A stretch of DNA of 64,000 nt from Acinetobacter modestus (GCF_014636095.1 NZ_BMDV01000004.1:186001-250000); one strand, 5' to 3'; positions 1 to 10,305 are shown, counted from the stretch's first letter. Made by a program: numbers and translations. The notes: generated by a model from the letters alone, not told the origin.

Positions 1-1375
1 CTAACTTACCCGTTGTCGCATTGATCGCCAACATCGAGTTGGCATAACGCTCTTTTAACTCAGTTCGATCACCGCCCCAGATATCTGGTGTACCTACACC
101 TGTTGGCACATAGACAATATCCAATTTTGCATCATAGGCAAGAGGCGCCCATGCATTTGGTGAGTTATTTACAAATGTGGTTTCTTGACCCGGCATTGCA
201 TTTGGATCGGCTGCGCCCGTATCAAATACCCATAACAATTTCCCTGTATTCACATCATAACCACGGATGACACCAGAGGGTTCTTTATTAGAATAATTAT
301 CCGTGACTGAACCTGCAATGACCACAGTCGTACCAGAAACTACACCAGGTGAAGTTGGGTTATAGCCACCCGGATACGCATACGGCATGAACTCTTGTAA
401 GTTCACCTCACCATTTTGACCAAAGTCAGAACATGCTTTACCCGTATCTGCATTAACAGCGACTAAACGACCATCATTGACAGGAACAAACACTTTACGT
501 GGACATTCACTAGAGTCTGATTTTTTGCTTTGTAGGCTACTTGCAAATTCACTGGTATTAGCGGCATCGTAGTACATTACACCACGACAGGTTAAGTGCT
601 GAAAGGTTTTATCAGTTTTGAGTTTAGGATCAAAACGCCATTTCTCTTTACCTGTTGCAGGGTCAATCGCAATCAAATGCTGATGGGGTGTACACATAAA
701 CATATTGTTGCCAATTTTGATTGGTGTGACCTGATTTGTGGTTTCACCCGAATCATTCCCTGTCTTGAAGTCACCTGTACGAAATGTCCAAGCGACTTTA
801 AGATCTTTGACATTTTTATCATTAATCTGGGTTAGTGGAGAATAGCGTTCACCACCCTGAGTACGACCATAGGCAGGCCAATCTTCTGGTGCAACACCAG
901 TAACAGCTTTGGCTTGTGCAGGTTGCGGCGTTTGAATTACACCGTTAATTTCTTGGGGATCATTAAAAATTGAATACACCATCACCACAATCGCAATAGC
1001 TAGTGTCGATGACAAAGCAACTTTGCTCGATGTCAGATTATAAATACCACGTGTAACTGCCGGAATCAGCAATAATAATCCCAAAATACCAAGAATATCG
1101 AGACGAGGTGCGAGGGCCCAAAAATCGGTTCCGACTTCCCAAACACCCCAAATCACACTCCCTAACATCAATGCGGCATAAACCCATAAAGGTCCTGATG
1201 CACGTTTATGCAGTTGCACCGCTACGACTAGCAGAAGAACACCAGCAACTACATAATAAATTGACCCTCCGATGACCGCGAGCCAAATACCACCAATAAG
1301 CAAGTACAAAGCAGTAATTATAAAAATAATTACCGTTAATGTCCTAAGCCCTGATTTTGAAGAAGATTGAGTCAT
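1..1375 (-). CDS. gcd: membrane-bound PQQ-dependent glucose dehydrogenase, N-terminal part (runs off the window)
   Basis: The enzyme oxidises glucose to gluconolactone on the periplasmic face of the inner membrane and passes electrons to ubiquinone. About 458 N-terminal residues are present; the 3' end lies before base 1. Reading the minus strand from the ATG at 1375 gives roughly five hydrophobic segments in the first ~130 residues, then a periplasmic domain opening with EDWPAYGRTQGGERYSPL, and propeller-type repeats such as DPATGKEKWRF and DVNTGKLLWVFDTG, which are typical of quinoprotein dehydrogenases. The OprB-type porin just upstream on the same strand fits a glucose-oxidation locus. 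The family assignment is firm; the missing C-terminus means PQQ-site completeness cannot be judged. Confidence 0.9.
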   Translation of the reverse strand, partial: MTQSSSKSGLRTLTVIIFIITALYLLIGGIWLAVIGGSIYYVVAGVLLLVVAVQLHKRASGPLWVYAALMLGSVIWGVWEVGTDFWALAPRLDILGILGLLLLIPAVTRGIYNLTSSKVALSSTLAIAIVVMVYSIFNDPQEINGVIQTPQPAQAKAVTGVAPEDWPAYGRTQGGERYSPLTQINDKNVKDLKVAWTFRTGDFKTGNDSGETTNQVTPIKIGNNMFMCTPHQHLIAIDPATGKEKWRFDPKLKTDKTFQHLTCRGVMYYDAANTSEFASSLQSKKSDSSECPRKVFVPVNDGRLVAVNADTGKACSDFGQNGEVNLQEFMPYAYPGGYNPTSPGVVSGTTVVIAGSVTDNYSNKEPSGVIRGYDVNTGKLLWVFDTGAADPNAMPGQETTFVNNSPNAWAPLAYDAKLDIVYVPTGVGTPDIWGGDRTELKERYANSMLAINATTGKL

Positions 1376-1462
1376 ACGATCACCTTACCTCTTTTATATT
1401 TTTAGAATCATTGAGAAGATGATCAATCTCCCCAACAGTCAGTTACATAACAAAACTGAAAC

Positions 1463-2704
1463 TTAGAAAATCGTTTGGAATTTAATACCGCCAACCCAAG
1501 TCTTATCACCATCTTTCAATGCACCAACGTGGTGTACATATTGAATATTTGGTCGAATAGTCAACCAATTTGTTGCATGAATGCCGTAATACAATTCCGT
1601 ATTGTATTCTTCATCTAATAAATGATTATTTTCATCATTGGCATGAATACGTGCTAACCCCAAAGCAAGTTCATCTTGTGGTCGTTGTTGTAATAATCCC
1701 TTATAGATCAAACCAATATTTTGCATATCTTTGATCGCATTATTTTTTGAATCATGTACTGTGATATTTATAAAACCACTCAACCCTCGATCTGAGTCAA
1801 TATCTTGACGAATAAGCTGTTGCTTCGCTGTAAACCAGCCACCTTGTTTATGTGAGCTTTTTGTAGGATTACTTATCTCAACTGCATCGGCTGTACTGTA
1901 GTAATATCCAAAGCGGTATTCACCAGAAAGGGATTGCTGACTTAGTCTTGGTGACCAAACAAGTTCTAATGGAATGATTGCACCACGTGAGCCATCTGTA
2001 CTTAAATTAAAGCCCTTACCACGTTTAAGATTCTCTGGGTTATATTCATATACCCCGATTTGAGCATAGAAGTCTGGTTGTAAATTATATTTGATACGTA
2101 ATGCCCACTGACTCACAGGCCAGTTATACCATTGATCCCCGACCCAATTACCCACTTGAGAACCACATAAAGCTAGATTTTGAAAATCACAGGCGAAGCT
2201 ATTGAAATCTTCACCTTCACCAAAACGACCGACTTTAATATCTAAGGTTTGATCTAAAAATTTCTTTTTGATCCATAGATCGGTTAAACGCCAAGTTTGA
2301 CCACGTCCCCAAACTTCTTGCACAGAACTTTGGTGACCTTGTAAGCCTTCAGCAGTTTGAGATAAGGACTGACCATCACGATAAGTTACCGTAATCTGCG
2401 CCTCAGTATCTTGCCAACCTAAAATTTTATTTAAGTCGAAATGACTACCCAAAGCCAATTGTCCAGTAAATTCACTGCCATGACTTGAATGTTGTTTTGA
2501 GTCTAAAATACCTGCAAACTCACCAGTGTAATCTGCAGAAAAATTGTATCCTTGCTGTTCTAACGCAGAGCGTTGACCGTTCCAATCACCAAGCAGCCAT
2601 TGACCATTCGGATCAAAAGCAGAAGCTGCCTGAGTCTGTTGAATAAATAAACTTAATGATAGAACGGATAAACAAGAAACAATCCGTGAATGAGAGATTG
2701 TCAT
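1463..2704 (-). CDS. oprB: OprB-family carbohydrate-selective porin
   Basis: This 413-residue outer-membrane protein probably lets sugars enter the periplasm. It starts with a Sec-type signal peptide (cleavage probably after QTQA, about residue 26), followed by the DPNGQWLLGDWNGQR opening typical of OprB porins, long amphipathic beta stretches and a C-terminal aromatic residue (KFQTIF) as expected for barrel insertion. It sits 87 bp upstream of the glucose dehydrogenase gene on the same strand. I infer that it supplies glucose to that enzyme. The family call is strong; the exact sugar specificity is not visible. Confidence 0.85.
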   Translation of the reverse strand: MTISHSRIVSCLSVLSLSLFIQQTQAASAFDPNGQWLLGDWNGQRSALEQQGYNFSADYTGEFAGILDSKQHSSHGSEFTGQLALGSHFDLNKILGWQDTEAQITVTYRDGQSLSQTAEGLQGHQSSVQEVWGRGQTWRLTDLWIKKKFLDQTLDIKVGRFGEGEDFNSFACDFQNLALCGSQVGNWVGDQWYNWPVSQWALRIKYNLQPDFYAQIGVYEYNPENLKRGKGFNLSTDGSRGAIIPLELVWSPRLSQQSLSGEYRFGYYYSTADAVEISNPTKSSHKQGGWFTAKQQLIRQDIDSDRGLSGFINITVHDSKNNAIKDMQNIGLIYKGLLQQRPQDELALGLARIHANDENNHLLDEEYNTELYYGIHATNWLTIRPNIQYVHHVGALKDGDKTWVGGIKFQTIF

Positions 2705-2829
2705 GTTTGTGTAACCTTTTATATTCTTATTTATAAAAGGTTACTCTGATTTTTCTGATAACAATTTATTTAAAATGTTAAAGATCTGTACAACATCTTA
2801 ACAATACAGTGATGAATCTCACATATTGT

Positions 2830-3948
2830 CTACCACTTTCCCTCACCTAAACCTTGACCAATAAAGGCATATTTAATTTGTGAACGAGAGAATTTAATTG
2901 GACATGCCAATTGTGCTTCTGTTTGCTCAGAATTCTCTGACAATGGTACATCCACAACCCAGCCACGTTGTTCAGCAATTGGTGAAACCAATGCTTCATC
3001 AAGACTGAGAACAGGTTCGACACAAATATCTAAGTGGTGAAAAAGCTGTTGCCATTCCGCAAAATTTTGGCTCTTAAACTTTTCTTGCAATGCTTGTTTG
3101 ACTGCTTGGCGGTCTTCAGGGTCAAATGAAGCACCTTTTGCCATTAAGATTGGCAATTCCAAAGCTGCTGATAAACCCGCCATAAATTGTGGTTCTAAAC
3201 TTCCGACAGAGAAATAACGCCCATCTTTGGTTTCATAATAATCATAAAAACTCGCACCATTTAACATTCCTTGTTCTGGTGCTTGTGGCGTCTGACCTGC
3301 CAAGCTCGCTGAAGCAGCCATGCTATTTAAACTCGCCACACAATCCGTCATGGAAATATCGATATATTGACCAAGACCACTGCGGTGACGTTCAACCACT
3401 GCGGCAAGAATACCAATCACTGCATGCAGAGAACCACCTGCCACATCAGCAATTTGAATTCCAAGCGGTGGTGGCCCACTATCCTGACGGCCACTGTGAC
3501 CTGAAACACCCGCTAATGAGAGATAGTTAATATCATGCCCAGCACGATCTTTATAACTTCCTGTTTGACCATATCCCGTAATCGAGCAATAGATTAAACG
3601 CGGATTAATCTCAGCTAAGGTCTCATAGTCCAAACCTAAACGGCGCATCACATCGGGACGGAACTGTTCCAAGACAATATCAAATTCAGAAATTTTAGTT
3701 TTGATCAGTTCAATATTGCTTGAATCTTTTAAATCAAGCGCAATCGACTGTTTATTTCGATTCAGATAACTGTGTGCTGTGGCTTGTCCATTGGCATAGG
3801 GTGGCATAATCCTTACTAAGTCTGGACGAGTTGGAGATTCCACATGGATCACTTCTGCACCCATATCCGCAAGATACATACTTGCAAATGGACCAGGCAA
3901 TAAAGTAGAAAAATCTAGAACTTTCAATCCTTTTAAAGCAGATGGCAT
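2830..3948 (-). CDS. CaiB/BaiF family CoA-transferase (alpha-methylacyl-CoA racemase-like)
   Basis: The 372-residue protein belongs to the type III CoA-transferase fold. Visible family features are the N-terminal LKGLKVLDFSTLLPGPFA, ADMGAEVIHVESP, the NRNKQSIALDLK segment, and AGHDINYLSLAGV, whose Asp is the expected catalytic aspartate. Length and the AGHD...SG arrangement resemble alpha-methylacyl-CoA racemases, but transferases and racemases of this family cannot be told apart by eye. A regulator of the AraC family is transcribed divergently from the other side of a ~210-bp spacer and could control it. Substrate unknown. Confidence 0.82.
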   Translation of the reverse strand: MPSALKGLKVLDFSTLLPGPFASMYLADMGAEVIHVESPTRPDLVRIMPPYANGQATAHSYLNRNKQSIALDLKDSSNIELIKTKISEFDIVLEQFRPDVMRRLGLDYETLAEINPRLIYCSITGYGQTGSYKDRAGHDINYLSLAGVSGHSGRQDSGPPPLGIQIADVAGGSLHAVIGILAAVVERHRSGLGQYIDISMTDCVASLNSMAASASLAGQTPQAPEQGMLNGASFYDYYETKDGRYFSVGSLEPQFMAGLSAALELPILMAKGASFDPEDRQAVKQALQEKFKSQNFAEWQQLFHHLDICVEPVLSLDEALVSPIAEQRGWVVDVPLSENSEQTEAQLACPIKFSRSQIKYAFIGQGLGEGKW

Positions 3949-4161
3949 AATAATTTTTACTCGATTTGTTCAAATTTTCTTTTATACTAGGTTCGGATAA
4001 ACACAAAAACAATGTCATGTTCAGCCATTTACCTTGATAGTTTCGGCAATTTAACATGTACAGAATGAGCAATTATTTTTCTTGTCAATTGCCCAATTTG
4101 ATATTTTAGACGGTTATTTAGGTCAATTATCGTGAACAGTAAAGAAACTGAAGGATTCAAT

Positions 4162-5175
4162 ATGAGCCGTGATACGATCAGCATCCACTTCGTGAATGCG
4201 GCTTTAACAGGTGTTAAACGCCTAGGCATGGACGTTGAAACATTACTTTCACATGTCGGAATTGAGGCAGAACTGCTGCGTCAACCCAAAGCTCGAATCT
4301 CCCCTGAGCAATATACTCGCTTTGTCAAAATGTTATGGATGGTCACTCAAGATGAACACGTAGGTTTTGATGTACAGCCTCGTCGTTTAGGTACATTTGC
4401 CATTATGTGCCAATTGATTATCCATTCTAAGACTCTAGGACAGGCACTCGAACTCTCATCTCAATTCTATAAACTGTTTGGAGATGAATGGTCGGTAAGC
4501 TTGGAACGTGACAAGCATGAAGCGCGTTTAGTTCCACATATTCCTAAGGCCTTAGACCCTGATCATTTCATTACTGAAAGTATGCTGATGATTTGGCATG
4601 GACTTGCATCATGGTTAATCGAACGCCGACTACCTTTGGAACGTGTTCATTTTGGCTATGAGCGCCCTAACCACGCCGATGAATATGATGCGCTATTTTT
4701 TGCACCAGTGATGCAATTCGATGCACCGCGTACAGAAATCACTTTTGCTGCTGATTATCTGGATTTACCAATACGCCAAGATGACAAAACCTTAGAAGAG
4801 TTTTTGAAAGCGGCACCTGCGCAATTATTGGTGAAATTTAAAAATACCAACTCATTAACTTCACGTATCCGAGATGTATTGAAGAGCCAAATTGGTGAAG
4901 AAATGCCAACCTTGAATGATGTTGCATCAATGTTGTATTTATCACCTCAAACATTGCGTCGTCGTTTGGCTGCGGAAGGTAAAAGCTATCAAGGTGTCAA
5001 AGATGCCTTACGTCGTGATGCTGCAATCCATTTATTATTAACACCAAATCTTACCCTTGAAGACGTAGCTCAACAGGTCGGCTTCAGCGAAACCAGCACC
5101 TTCCATCGTGCCTTTAAGAAATGGACAGGTGTTACTCCTGGTTTATATCGTCAATTGCACGGACATCATTCATAA
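4162..5175 (+). CDS. AraC-family transcriptional regulator
   Basis: A 337-residue regulator with an N-terminal arabinose-binding-like sensor domain (PF12625 type) and a C-terminal pair of helix-turn-helix motifs. The second helix region reads LEDVAQQVGFSETSTFHRAF followed by KKWTGVTPGLYR, the AraC signature. I place the start at the ATG at 4162 because AAGGA at 4151-4155 sits six bases upstream; a GTG at 4132 would add ten residues without a good ribosome site. It is divergent from the CoA-transferase gene, its most likely target. Ligand unknown. Confidence 0.85.
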   Translation: MSRDTISIHFVNAALTGVKRLGMDVETLLSHVGIEAELLRQPKARISPEQYTRFVKMLWMVTQDEHVGFDVQPRRLGTFAIMCQLIIHSKTLGQALELSSQFYKLFGDEWSVSLERDKHEARLVPHIPKALDPDHFITESMLMIWHGLASWLIERRLPLERVHFGYERPNHADEYDALFFAPVMQFDAPRTEITFAADYLDLPIRQDDKTLEEFLKAAPAQLLVKFKNTNSLTSRIRDVLKSQIGEEMPTLNDVASMLYLSPQTLRRRLAAEGKSYQGVKDALRRDAAIHLLLTPNLTLEDVAQQVGFSETSTFHRAFKKWTGVTPGLYRQLHGHHS

Positions 5176-5180
5176 ATCAT

Positions 5181-5222
5181 ATTTCCAAGTTAGTCTGACC
5201 ATGCTCAGGCTATCTTGGAAAT
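5181..5222. terminator. stem-loop between convergent genes
   Basis: An inverted repeat with an outer stem ATTTCCAAG/CTTGGAAAT and an inner paired segment around a small loop lies between the AraC gene (+) and the agmatine deiminase-like gene (-). There is no long T run, but position and symmetry suit a bidirectional terminator. Confidence 0.55.
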
Positions 5223-5258
5223 TTCAATCACTCAATTTAATCTAAACATCTATTATTA

Positions 5259-6356
5259 TTAGCGATCTCGTGCGGCTTGAATAAGTTTCACAGCATTGTC
5301 CCCCGTCACCTGCCAAGTGAGGCAACGTACACTACCACCCATTGGACAAACACTCTCAGCATTGATTCGAATGACTTTCTTAAAAGTATTTTGCTTGATG
5401 ATTGTTAATGCCTTTTGGTCATGTGCCATATTAAAGGTTGGCACATAAATATTGTTATGCGTGACTGTGGCATTGAGATTCACGCCACATGCCGATTCAA
5501 AGCCATCCCACTCACCTTTTGGATTGGTTTTATATTCAACAGGAACTTCGACAATTTTCGCAGTTGGAAATGAAGCTTTCAACTCATTCATTACGGTTGT
5601 TCTAAATGATGGTGTTTTTGAATAGTCATTCACAAGCAAGGTATTTTGATCTACCCAACTGACCATGCCATCTGAATGTGCCAATACTTCTTCATCAGGC
5701 TCTAAGATAGCAACCTCTCTCGCTCCCAATGTATTTTTTAATTTCTGTTTGGCTTCACTATAACTCAGCTCATTATCTTGCATAAAACGTGTGGTGGTAA
5801 TCACTCGACCCGCATAATCATCAACAAAGTTCCCCCCATCAAGCATCAAATCAGCTTTGGCTCTTTGAATTTGATAACGATCAGCAAACTGACTAAAACT
5901 TTTTTGTACTTCTTTACTTTGCTTTTGGGTCATAGATGCCCATGTATAGGTAAATTGCACGGGCTGCATTGGATTAACGGTAGTAAAATCACGCATCCAG
6001 ATATCATGGACATCACCCACCAGTAAAATGTCTTCTGGCACTTTGCCAATGAAATACGGTTTGGTGTCTTTATCAACCAGAATCACCACATTATCATTGC
6101 CCAAAATGGACTTGGCGTAATCGATCTGGAAATCGACAATCCGTTGAAAAGCAGATTTGTAATACGGATCATGCACTGAAGGTGCAGACAGTACCAACAA
6201 CATTTTGTCATCAGCAACTTGATTAGAATACGTTTGACTCATCTTGTTTTTATCCTCCTTTGCTGTTCTGTTTTCAACATCCCGCCCAGATGAATCACAT
6301 CCCAAAAGTGACAAGATCAATGCCGCCACTACATAGTAAGGCTTTAGTTTTATCAT
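5259..6356 (-). CDS. agmatine deiminase/peptidylarginine deiminase family lipoprotein
   Basis: The 365-residue protein shows hallmarks of the guanidino-group modifying superfamily: WMRDFTTV, LMLDGGNFVDD, an HSDGM segment for the catalytic His, and GGSVRCLTW with the nucleophilic Cys near the C-terminus. Cytosolic agmatine deiminase converts agmatine to N-carbamoylputrescine. Here the N-terminus is a lipoprotein signal with the lipobox SLLGC, so the enzyme is predicted to be anchored in the envelope. This makes a periplasmic or surface role more likely than ordinary polyamine synthesis. The substrate could be agmatine or protein/peptide arginine. No operon partner. Confidence 0.8.
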   Translation of the reverse strand: MIKLKPYYVVAALILSLLGCDSSGRDVENRTAKEDKNKMSQTYSNQVADDKMLLVLSAPSVHDPYYKSAFQRIVDFQIDYAKSILGNDNVVILVDKDTKPYFIGKVPEDILLVGDVHDIWMRDFTTVNPMQPVQFTYTWASMTQKQSKEVQKSFSQFADRYQIQRAKADLMLDGGNFVDDYAGRVITTTRFMQDNELSYSEAKQKLKNTLGAREVAILEPDEEVLAHSDGMVSWVDQNTLLVNDYSKTPSFRTTVMNELKASFPTAKIVEVPVEYKTNPKGEWDGFESACGVNLNATVTHNNIYVPTFNMAHDQKALTIIKQNTFKKVIRINAESVCPMGGSVRCLTWQVTGDNAVKLIQAARDR

Positions 6357-6575
6357 GTATGTTCGCCTATTATTCTATCCATCATTTTGCTTTAGTCTAA
6401 TTCAAGACACGGTAAGACATATACAACGACACCAAAATTAACGATTGAATTAACGAGTTTTCCCATTGGCGAAAAACATCAAACTTGCCAATGTTTATCA
6501 TCATTGCACTGGCACTTAAATTGAGTACACTCGAAGCACAATGATTTTTAATTTAAGGCAATACAAGGAACAGCT

Positions 6576-7781
6576 ATGAGCGAGGCCTATATTATTGATG
6601 CCATTCGCACACCACGCGGAAAAGGAAAAAAAGACGGCTCATTACATGAAGTAAAACCAATTACTTTACTCACAACATTATTGAATGAATTACAACAACG
6701 CCATCAACTCGATACGTCTAAAGTCGATGATATCGTTCTCGGTTGTGTGACACCAATTGGTGATCAAGGTGGGGATATTGCCAAAACTGCTGCGATTGCT
6801 GCAGGTTGGAATGATGATGTTGCAGGCGTCCAAATCAACCGCTTCTGTGCTTCTGGTTTAGAAGCAGTAAACTTGGCAGCACAAAAAGTTCGTTCAGGTT
6901 GGGAAGATGTTGTAGTTGCGGGTGGCGTAGAATCTATGTCACGTATCCCGATGGGTTCAGATGGTGGACCATGGGCACTTGATCCTGAAACCAACTTAAA
7001 ATCGTCTTTTGTGCCACAAGGTGTTGGTGCAGACTTGATTGCAACTTTAGATGGTTATAGCCGTGCAGATGTAGATGCTTTTGCAGTTGGTTCACAACAA
7101 AAGGCCGCTGCTGCTCAAGCAAATGGTTATTTCGATAAATCCGTGGTGCCTGTGAAAGATCATGCAGGTGTAACAATCTTAGAAAAAGATGAATTTATCA
7201 AAGGAAATACCACTATTGAAGGTTTAGCAAAACTGAATGCTAGCTTTGAAATGATGGGTCAAATGGGCTTCGATGCTGTTGCTTTACAGAAGTATCCTGA
7301 AGCGCAAAAAATTAATCACGTTCATCATGCAGGTAACTCATCAGGTATCGTCGATGGTGCTGCGGTGGTGTTATTGGCTTCTGAAAAAGCAGTCAAAGAG
7401 CAAGGTTTAAAACCTCGTGCCAAGGTACTTGCAACTGCATTAGTGGGTGCAGATCCAACCATTATGTTGACTGGCCCTGCCCCTGCTGCACGTAAAGCAT
7501 TAGAAAAAGCAGGCTTGAGCATCGAGGACATCGATCTCTTTGAAGTCAACGAAGCTTTTGCAGCTGTGGTGATGCGTTTTATGACAGAACTGAAAGTTCC
7601 TGTTGAGAAAGTCAACGTCAATGGTGGTGCAATTGCGATGGGACATCCATTGGGTGCAACAGGTGCCATGATTTTAGGAACACTATTGGATGAATTAGAG
7701 CGTCAAGGTAAAAAACGCGGTCTAGCAACATTATGTGTCGGTGGTGGTATGGGTATCGCTACCATTATCGAGTTGGTGTAA
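6576..7781 (+). CDS. acetyl-CoA C-acyltransferase (thiolase)
   Basis: A 401-residue thiolase cleaving 3-ketoacyl-CoA to acetyl-CoA and a shortened acyl-CoA. The acyl-accepting Cys lies in [12 protein letters not shown] (Cys91), the GHPLGATGA block carries the catalytic His, and CVGGGMG near the C-terminus carries the second Cys. These are the three thiolase landmarks. The gene is followed immediately by a FadB-like gene whose ribosome site overlaps its stop codon. Together they form a complete hydratase/dehydrogenase/thiolase set for beta-oxidation. It is FadA-like, but I do not assign fadA because Acinetobacter carries several such pairs. Confidence 0.9.
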   Translation: MSEAYIIDAIRTPRGKGKKDGSLHEVKPITLLTTLLNELQQRHQLDTSKVDDIVLGCVTPIGDQGGDIAKTAAIAAGWNDDVAGVQINRFCASGLEAVNLAAQKVRSGWEDVVVAGGVESMSRIPMGSDGGPWALDPETNLKSSFVPQGVGADLIATLDGYSRADVDAFAVGSQQKAAAAQANGYFDKSVVPVKDHAGVTILEKDEFIKGNTTIEGLAKLNASFEMMGQMGFDAVALQKYPEAQKINHVHHAGNSSGIVDGAAVVLLASEKAVKEQGLKPRAKVLATALVGADPTIMLTGPAPAARKALEKAGLSIEDIDLFEVNEAFAAVVMRFMTELKVPVEKVNVNGGAIAMGHPLGATGAMILGTLLDELERQGKKRGLATLCVGGGMGIATIIELV

Positions 7782-7791
7782 GGAGAGCAAC

Positions 7792-9927
7792 ATGAGCGCT
7801 ATTAAATACGAAAAAAACGCTGACAATATTGTAATTCTTACACTGGATTCATCGGGTCAATCTGCAAATACCATGAATGCAGAGTTCCGTGATGCTTTAG
7901 ATGAAGTCAGTCAAAAGCTGAAAGCTGAAACTGATCTGAAAGGTATTATTTTCCGTTCAGCTAAGAAAACCTTCTTTGCTGGCGGTGACTTAGATGAACT
8001 GATTCAAGTACAACCAGAACATGCGACTGAATTTTTCAAAATGATTGAAAAACTCAAAGGTGACTTACGCACAATTGAAACTTTAGGTGTACCTGTCGTT
8101 GCCGCTTTAAACGGTACAGCGCTTGGTGGTGGTTGGGAAATCGCTTTAGGTTGTCATTATCGTATTGCCCTCAATGATCCAAAAACTAAATTTGGTTTAC
8201 CTGAAGTGACTTTGGGCTTACTGCCAGGCGGTGGCGGTATCGTGCGTATGGTGCGTTTGCTAGGCTTACAAAATGCGTTTCCTTTCTTGATGGAAGGTAA
8301 GCAATTTGGAGTTGATAAAGCAAAATCTCTCGGCTTAGTACATGACACGGCTGAGAATGAACAAGAGCTGTTAGACAAAGCAATTGCATGGGTCAAAGCT
8401 AATCCAAAATCACAGCAACCATATGATGTGAAAGGCTACAAGATTCCAGGTGGCGATCCTAAAACGCCTGCGGTTGCGCAAGTGCTTGCAATTGCTCCTG
8501 CTATGCTACGTGACAAAACAAAAGGTTGTTACCCTGCGCCTGAAGCGATCATGGCTGCGGCAGTTGAAGGTGCTCAAGTTGATGTAGATACCGCGCTTCG
8601 TATTGAATCACGTTACTTTACACAACTAACTGTCGGTCAAGTGTCGAAGAACATGATCGGTACATTCTGGCATGGTCTAAATGCAATTAAATCAGGTGCA
8701 AGCCGCCCTGCTGATGTTGCAAAATGGCAAGCGAAGAAAGTCGGTGTTTTAGGTGCAGGTATGATGGGTGCAGGTATTGCCTACTCAACCGCAATCAAAG
8801 GCATTCCTGTAGTACTCAAAGATGTGTCTGTAGAAAATGCAGAGAAAGGTAAAGCTTACTCGCAAAAGCTACTTGATAAACGTGTTTCACAGGGTCGTAT
8901 GGCAGCCGAAAAACGAGATCAAGTGTTAGCACTTATTACGGCTACTGCTGATGCAGCTGATTTACAAGGCTGTGATTTAATTATTGAAGCAGTATTTGAG
9001 AATCAAGAACTCAAAGCCAAGGTGACTCAAGAAGCTGAACAATATTTAGCTGAAGGTGGAATATTTGCATCGAATACGTCTACCCTGCCAATCACAGGTC
9101 TAGCCACAGCAAGTAAAGATGCCAAAAACTTTATTGGCTTACATTTCTTTAGCCCTGTAGACAAAATGCAATTGGTAGAAATCATCAAAGGCAAAGAAAC
9201 TTCTGCTGAAACATTGGCGAAGGCTTATGACTTTGTACAACAAATTGCGAAAACACCAATCGTGGTGAATGACAGCCGTGGTTTCTTCACTAGTCGTGTC
9301 TTTGGTACATTCATTCAGGAAGGTATGCGTCTTCTTGCTGAAGGCGTGCACCCAGCGAAAATCGAAATGGCAGCACTCAAAGCAGGTATGCCTGTGGGGC
9401 CTCTTGCAATTCAGGATGAAGTTTCTTTGACTCTGACTGAGCATGTTGCAAGCGAAACACGCAAAGCTCTACAAGCTGAAGGTAAAGACTTACCGAAAAC
9501 TCCTGTAGATGAAGTGGTTCACACCATGATTCACGAGCTGAATCGTAAAGGTAAAGCAGCGGGTGCAGGCTTCTATGAATATCCAGAAAATGGCAAAAAA
9601 CATTTGTGGGATGGGCTCAGCCGTTGGACAAAAGCCAATGATATTTCTGAACAAGATATGATTGATCGTTTCTTGTTTGTTCAAGCACTCGATACTTTAC
9701 GCTGCTATGAGGAAGGCGTTCTGGAATCAGTCATTGATGCTAATGTCGGCTCGATTTTTGGAATCGGTTTCGCACCGTGGACAGGTGGAGCGATTCAGTT
9801 CCTCAATCAAAACGGCGTTAAGCAATCTCTACAGCGTTCAGAAGAATTAGCTGCTAAATACGGAGAACGCTTTATAGCACCCGCATTACTTAGAAAACAT
9901 GCTGAATCAGGTGAAATATTTAAATAG
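7792..9927 (+). CDS. bifunctional enoyl-CoA hydratase/3-hydroxyacyl-CoA dehydrogenase (FadB-like)
   Basis: A 711-residue multifunctional beta-oxidation protein. Residues ~1-190 form the crotonase domain (FFAGGDLDEL and GTALGGGWEIALG for the oxyanion hole, LPEVTLGLLPGGGG). The NAD-binding dehydrogenase begins near residue 320 with VGVLGAGMMGAGIA, and FIGLHFFSPVDKMQLVEI marks the second half. I start at the ATG at 7792: AGGAG at 7781-7785 overlaps the thiolase stop at 7779-7781 and is correctly spaced. An upstream GTG-type start inside the thiolase gene would add 19 residues that do not look like the family. Translationally coupled to the thiolase. Confidence 0.92.
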   Translation: MSAIKYEKNADNIVILTLDSSGQSANTMNAEFRDALDEVSQKLKAETDLKGIIFRSAKKTFFAGGDLDELIQVQPEHATEFFKMIEKLKGDLRTIETLGVPVVAALNGTALGGGWEIALGCHYRIALNDPKTKFGLPEVTLGLLPGGGGIVRMVRLLGLQNAFPFLMEGKQFGVDKAKSLGLVHDTAENEQELLDKAIAWVKANPKSQQPYDVKGYKIPGGDPKTPAVAQVLAIAPAMLRDKTKGCYPAPEAIMAAAVEGAQVDVDTALRIESRYFTQLTVGQVSKNMIGTFWHGLNAIKSGASRPADVAKWQAKKVGVLGAGMMGAGIAYSTAIKGIPVVLKDVSVENAEKGKAYSQKLLDKRVSQGRMAAEKRDQVLALITATADAADLQGCDLIIEAVFENQELKAKVTQEAEQYLAEGGIFASNTSTLPITGLATASKDAKNFIGLHFFSPVDKMQLVEIIKGKETSAETLAKAYDFVQQIAKTPIVVNDSRGFFTSRVFGTFIQEGMRLLAEGVHPAKIEMAALKAGMPVGPLAIQDEVSLTLTEHVASETRKALQAEGKDLPKTPVDEVVHTMIHELNRKGKAAGAGFYEYPENGKKHLWDGLSRWTKANDISEQDMIDRFLFVQALDTLRCYEEGVLESVIDANVGSIFGIGFAPWTGGAIQFLNQNGVKQSLQRSEELAAKYGERFIAPALLRKHAESGEIFK

Positions 9928-9958
9928 TATGACGCTTTTACACTAAGCTGTTTATATG

Positions 9959-9985
9959 CCCTCCCTCTTTGATCAAAGGGGGAGG
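9959..9985. terminator. stem-loop after the FadB-like gene
   Basis: CCTCCC...GGGAGG with CTTT/AAAG continuing inward around GATC makes a strong G+C-rich hairpin shortly after the FadB-like stop. It is followed by an A/T-rich stretch rather than a clean T run. It lies between convergent genes, so it may serve both. Confidence 0.55.
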
Positions 9986-10017
9986 AATATTTATTTTAGA
10001 CCTTTAAAAATTAAGGT

Positions 10018-10305
10018 TTAACCTAAGAACCAAACTCTTTGAGGCACAGGTCGTTCCACGACTTGCTCAGGTTGTTCTACTACAACTGGCGCTTTCACGA
10101 TATTAAAAGATCGTGTGAGATGATTCACATGGCTTTGCAACTCGGTATCATCTATTGTTTTAGCATAATCAATGAGATGCTGTGCATATTCTTGATTTTC
10201 CACCATATAAAGCACATCAACCACACGACCCGTTACCCGTCTTAAACGCACATAAAACTGCGTAACAGCTGCAAAAACATCCGTATCCGTTGAATCCAAA
10301 ATCAT
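10018..10305 (-). CDS. hypothetical protein
   Basis: I do not recognise this family. From the ATG at 10305 it is 95 residues, soluble, rich in charged helices (QFYVRLRRVTGRVVDVLYMV), with a Pro/Val/Glu-rich tail ending VPQRVWFLG. The start is chosen because GGAG lies about six bases upstream; the frame stays open upstream to an ATG at 10419 (133 residues), but that extension begins without a clear ribosome site. It converges with the FadB-like gene. Possibly an Acinetobacter-restricted protein; no function suggested. Confidence 0.6.
   Translation of the reverse strand: MILDSTDTDVFAAVTQFYVRLRRVTGRVVDVLYMVENQEYAQHLIDYAKTIDDTELQSHVNHLTRSFNIVKAPVVVEQPEQVVERPVPQRVWFLG

Noticed and set aside
3752..4229. 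Minus-strand frames around the CoA-transferase/AraC spacer
   Set aside because: They overlap the real genes in other frames and show no protein-like composition.
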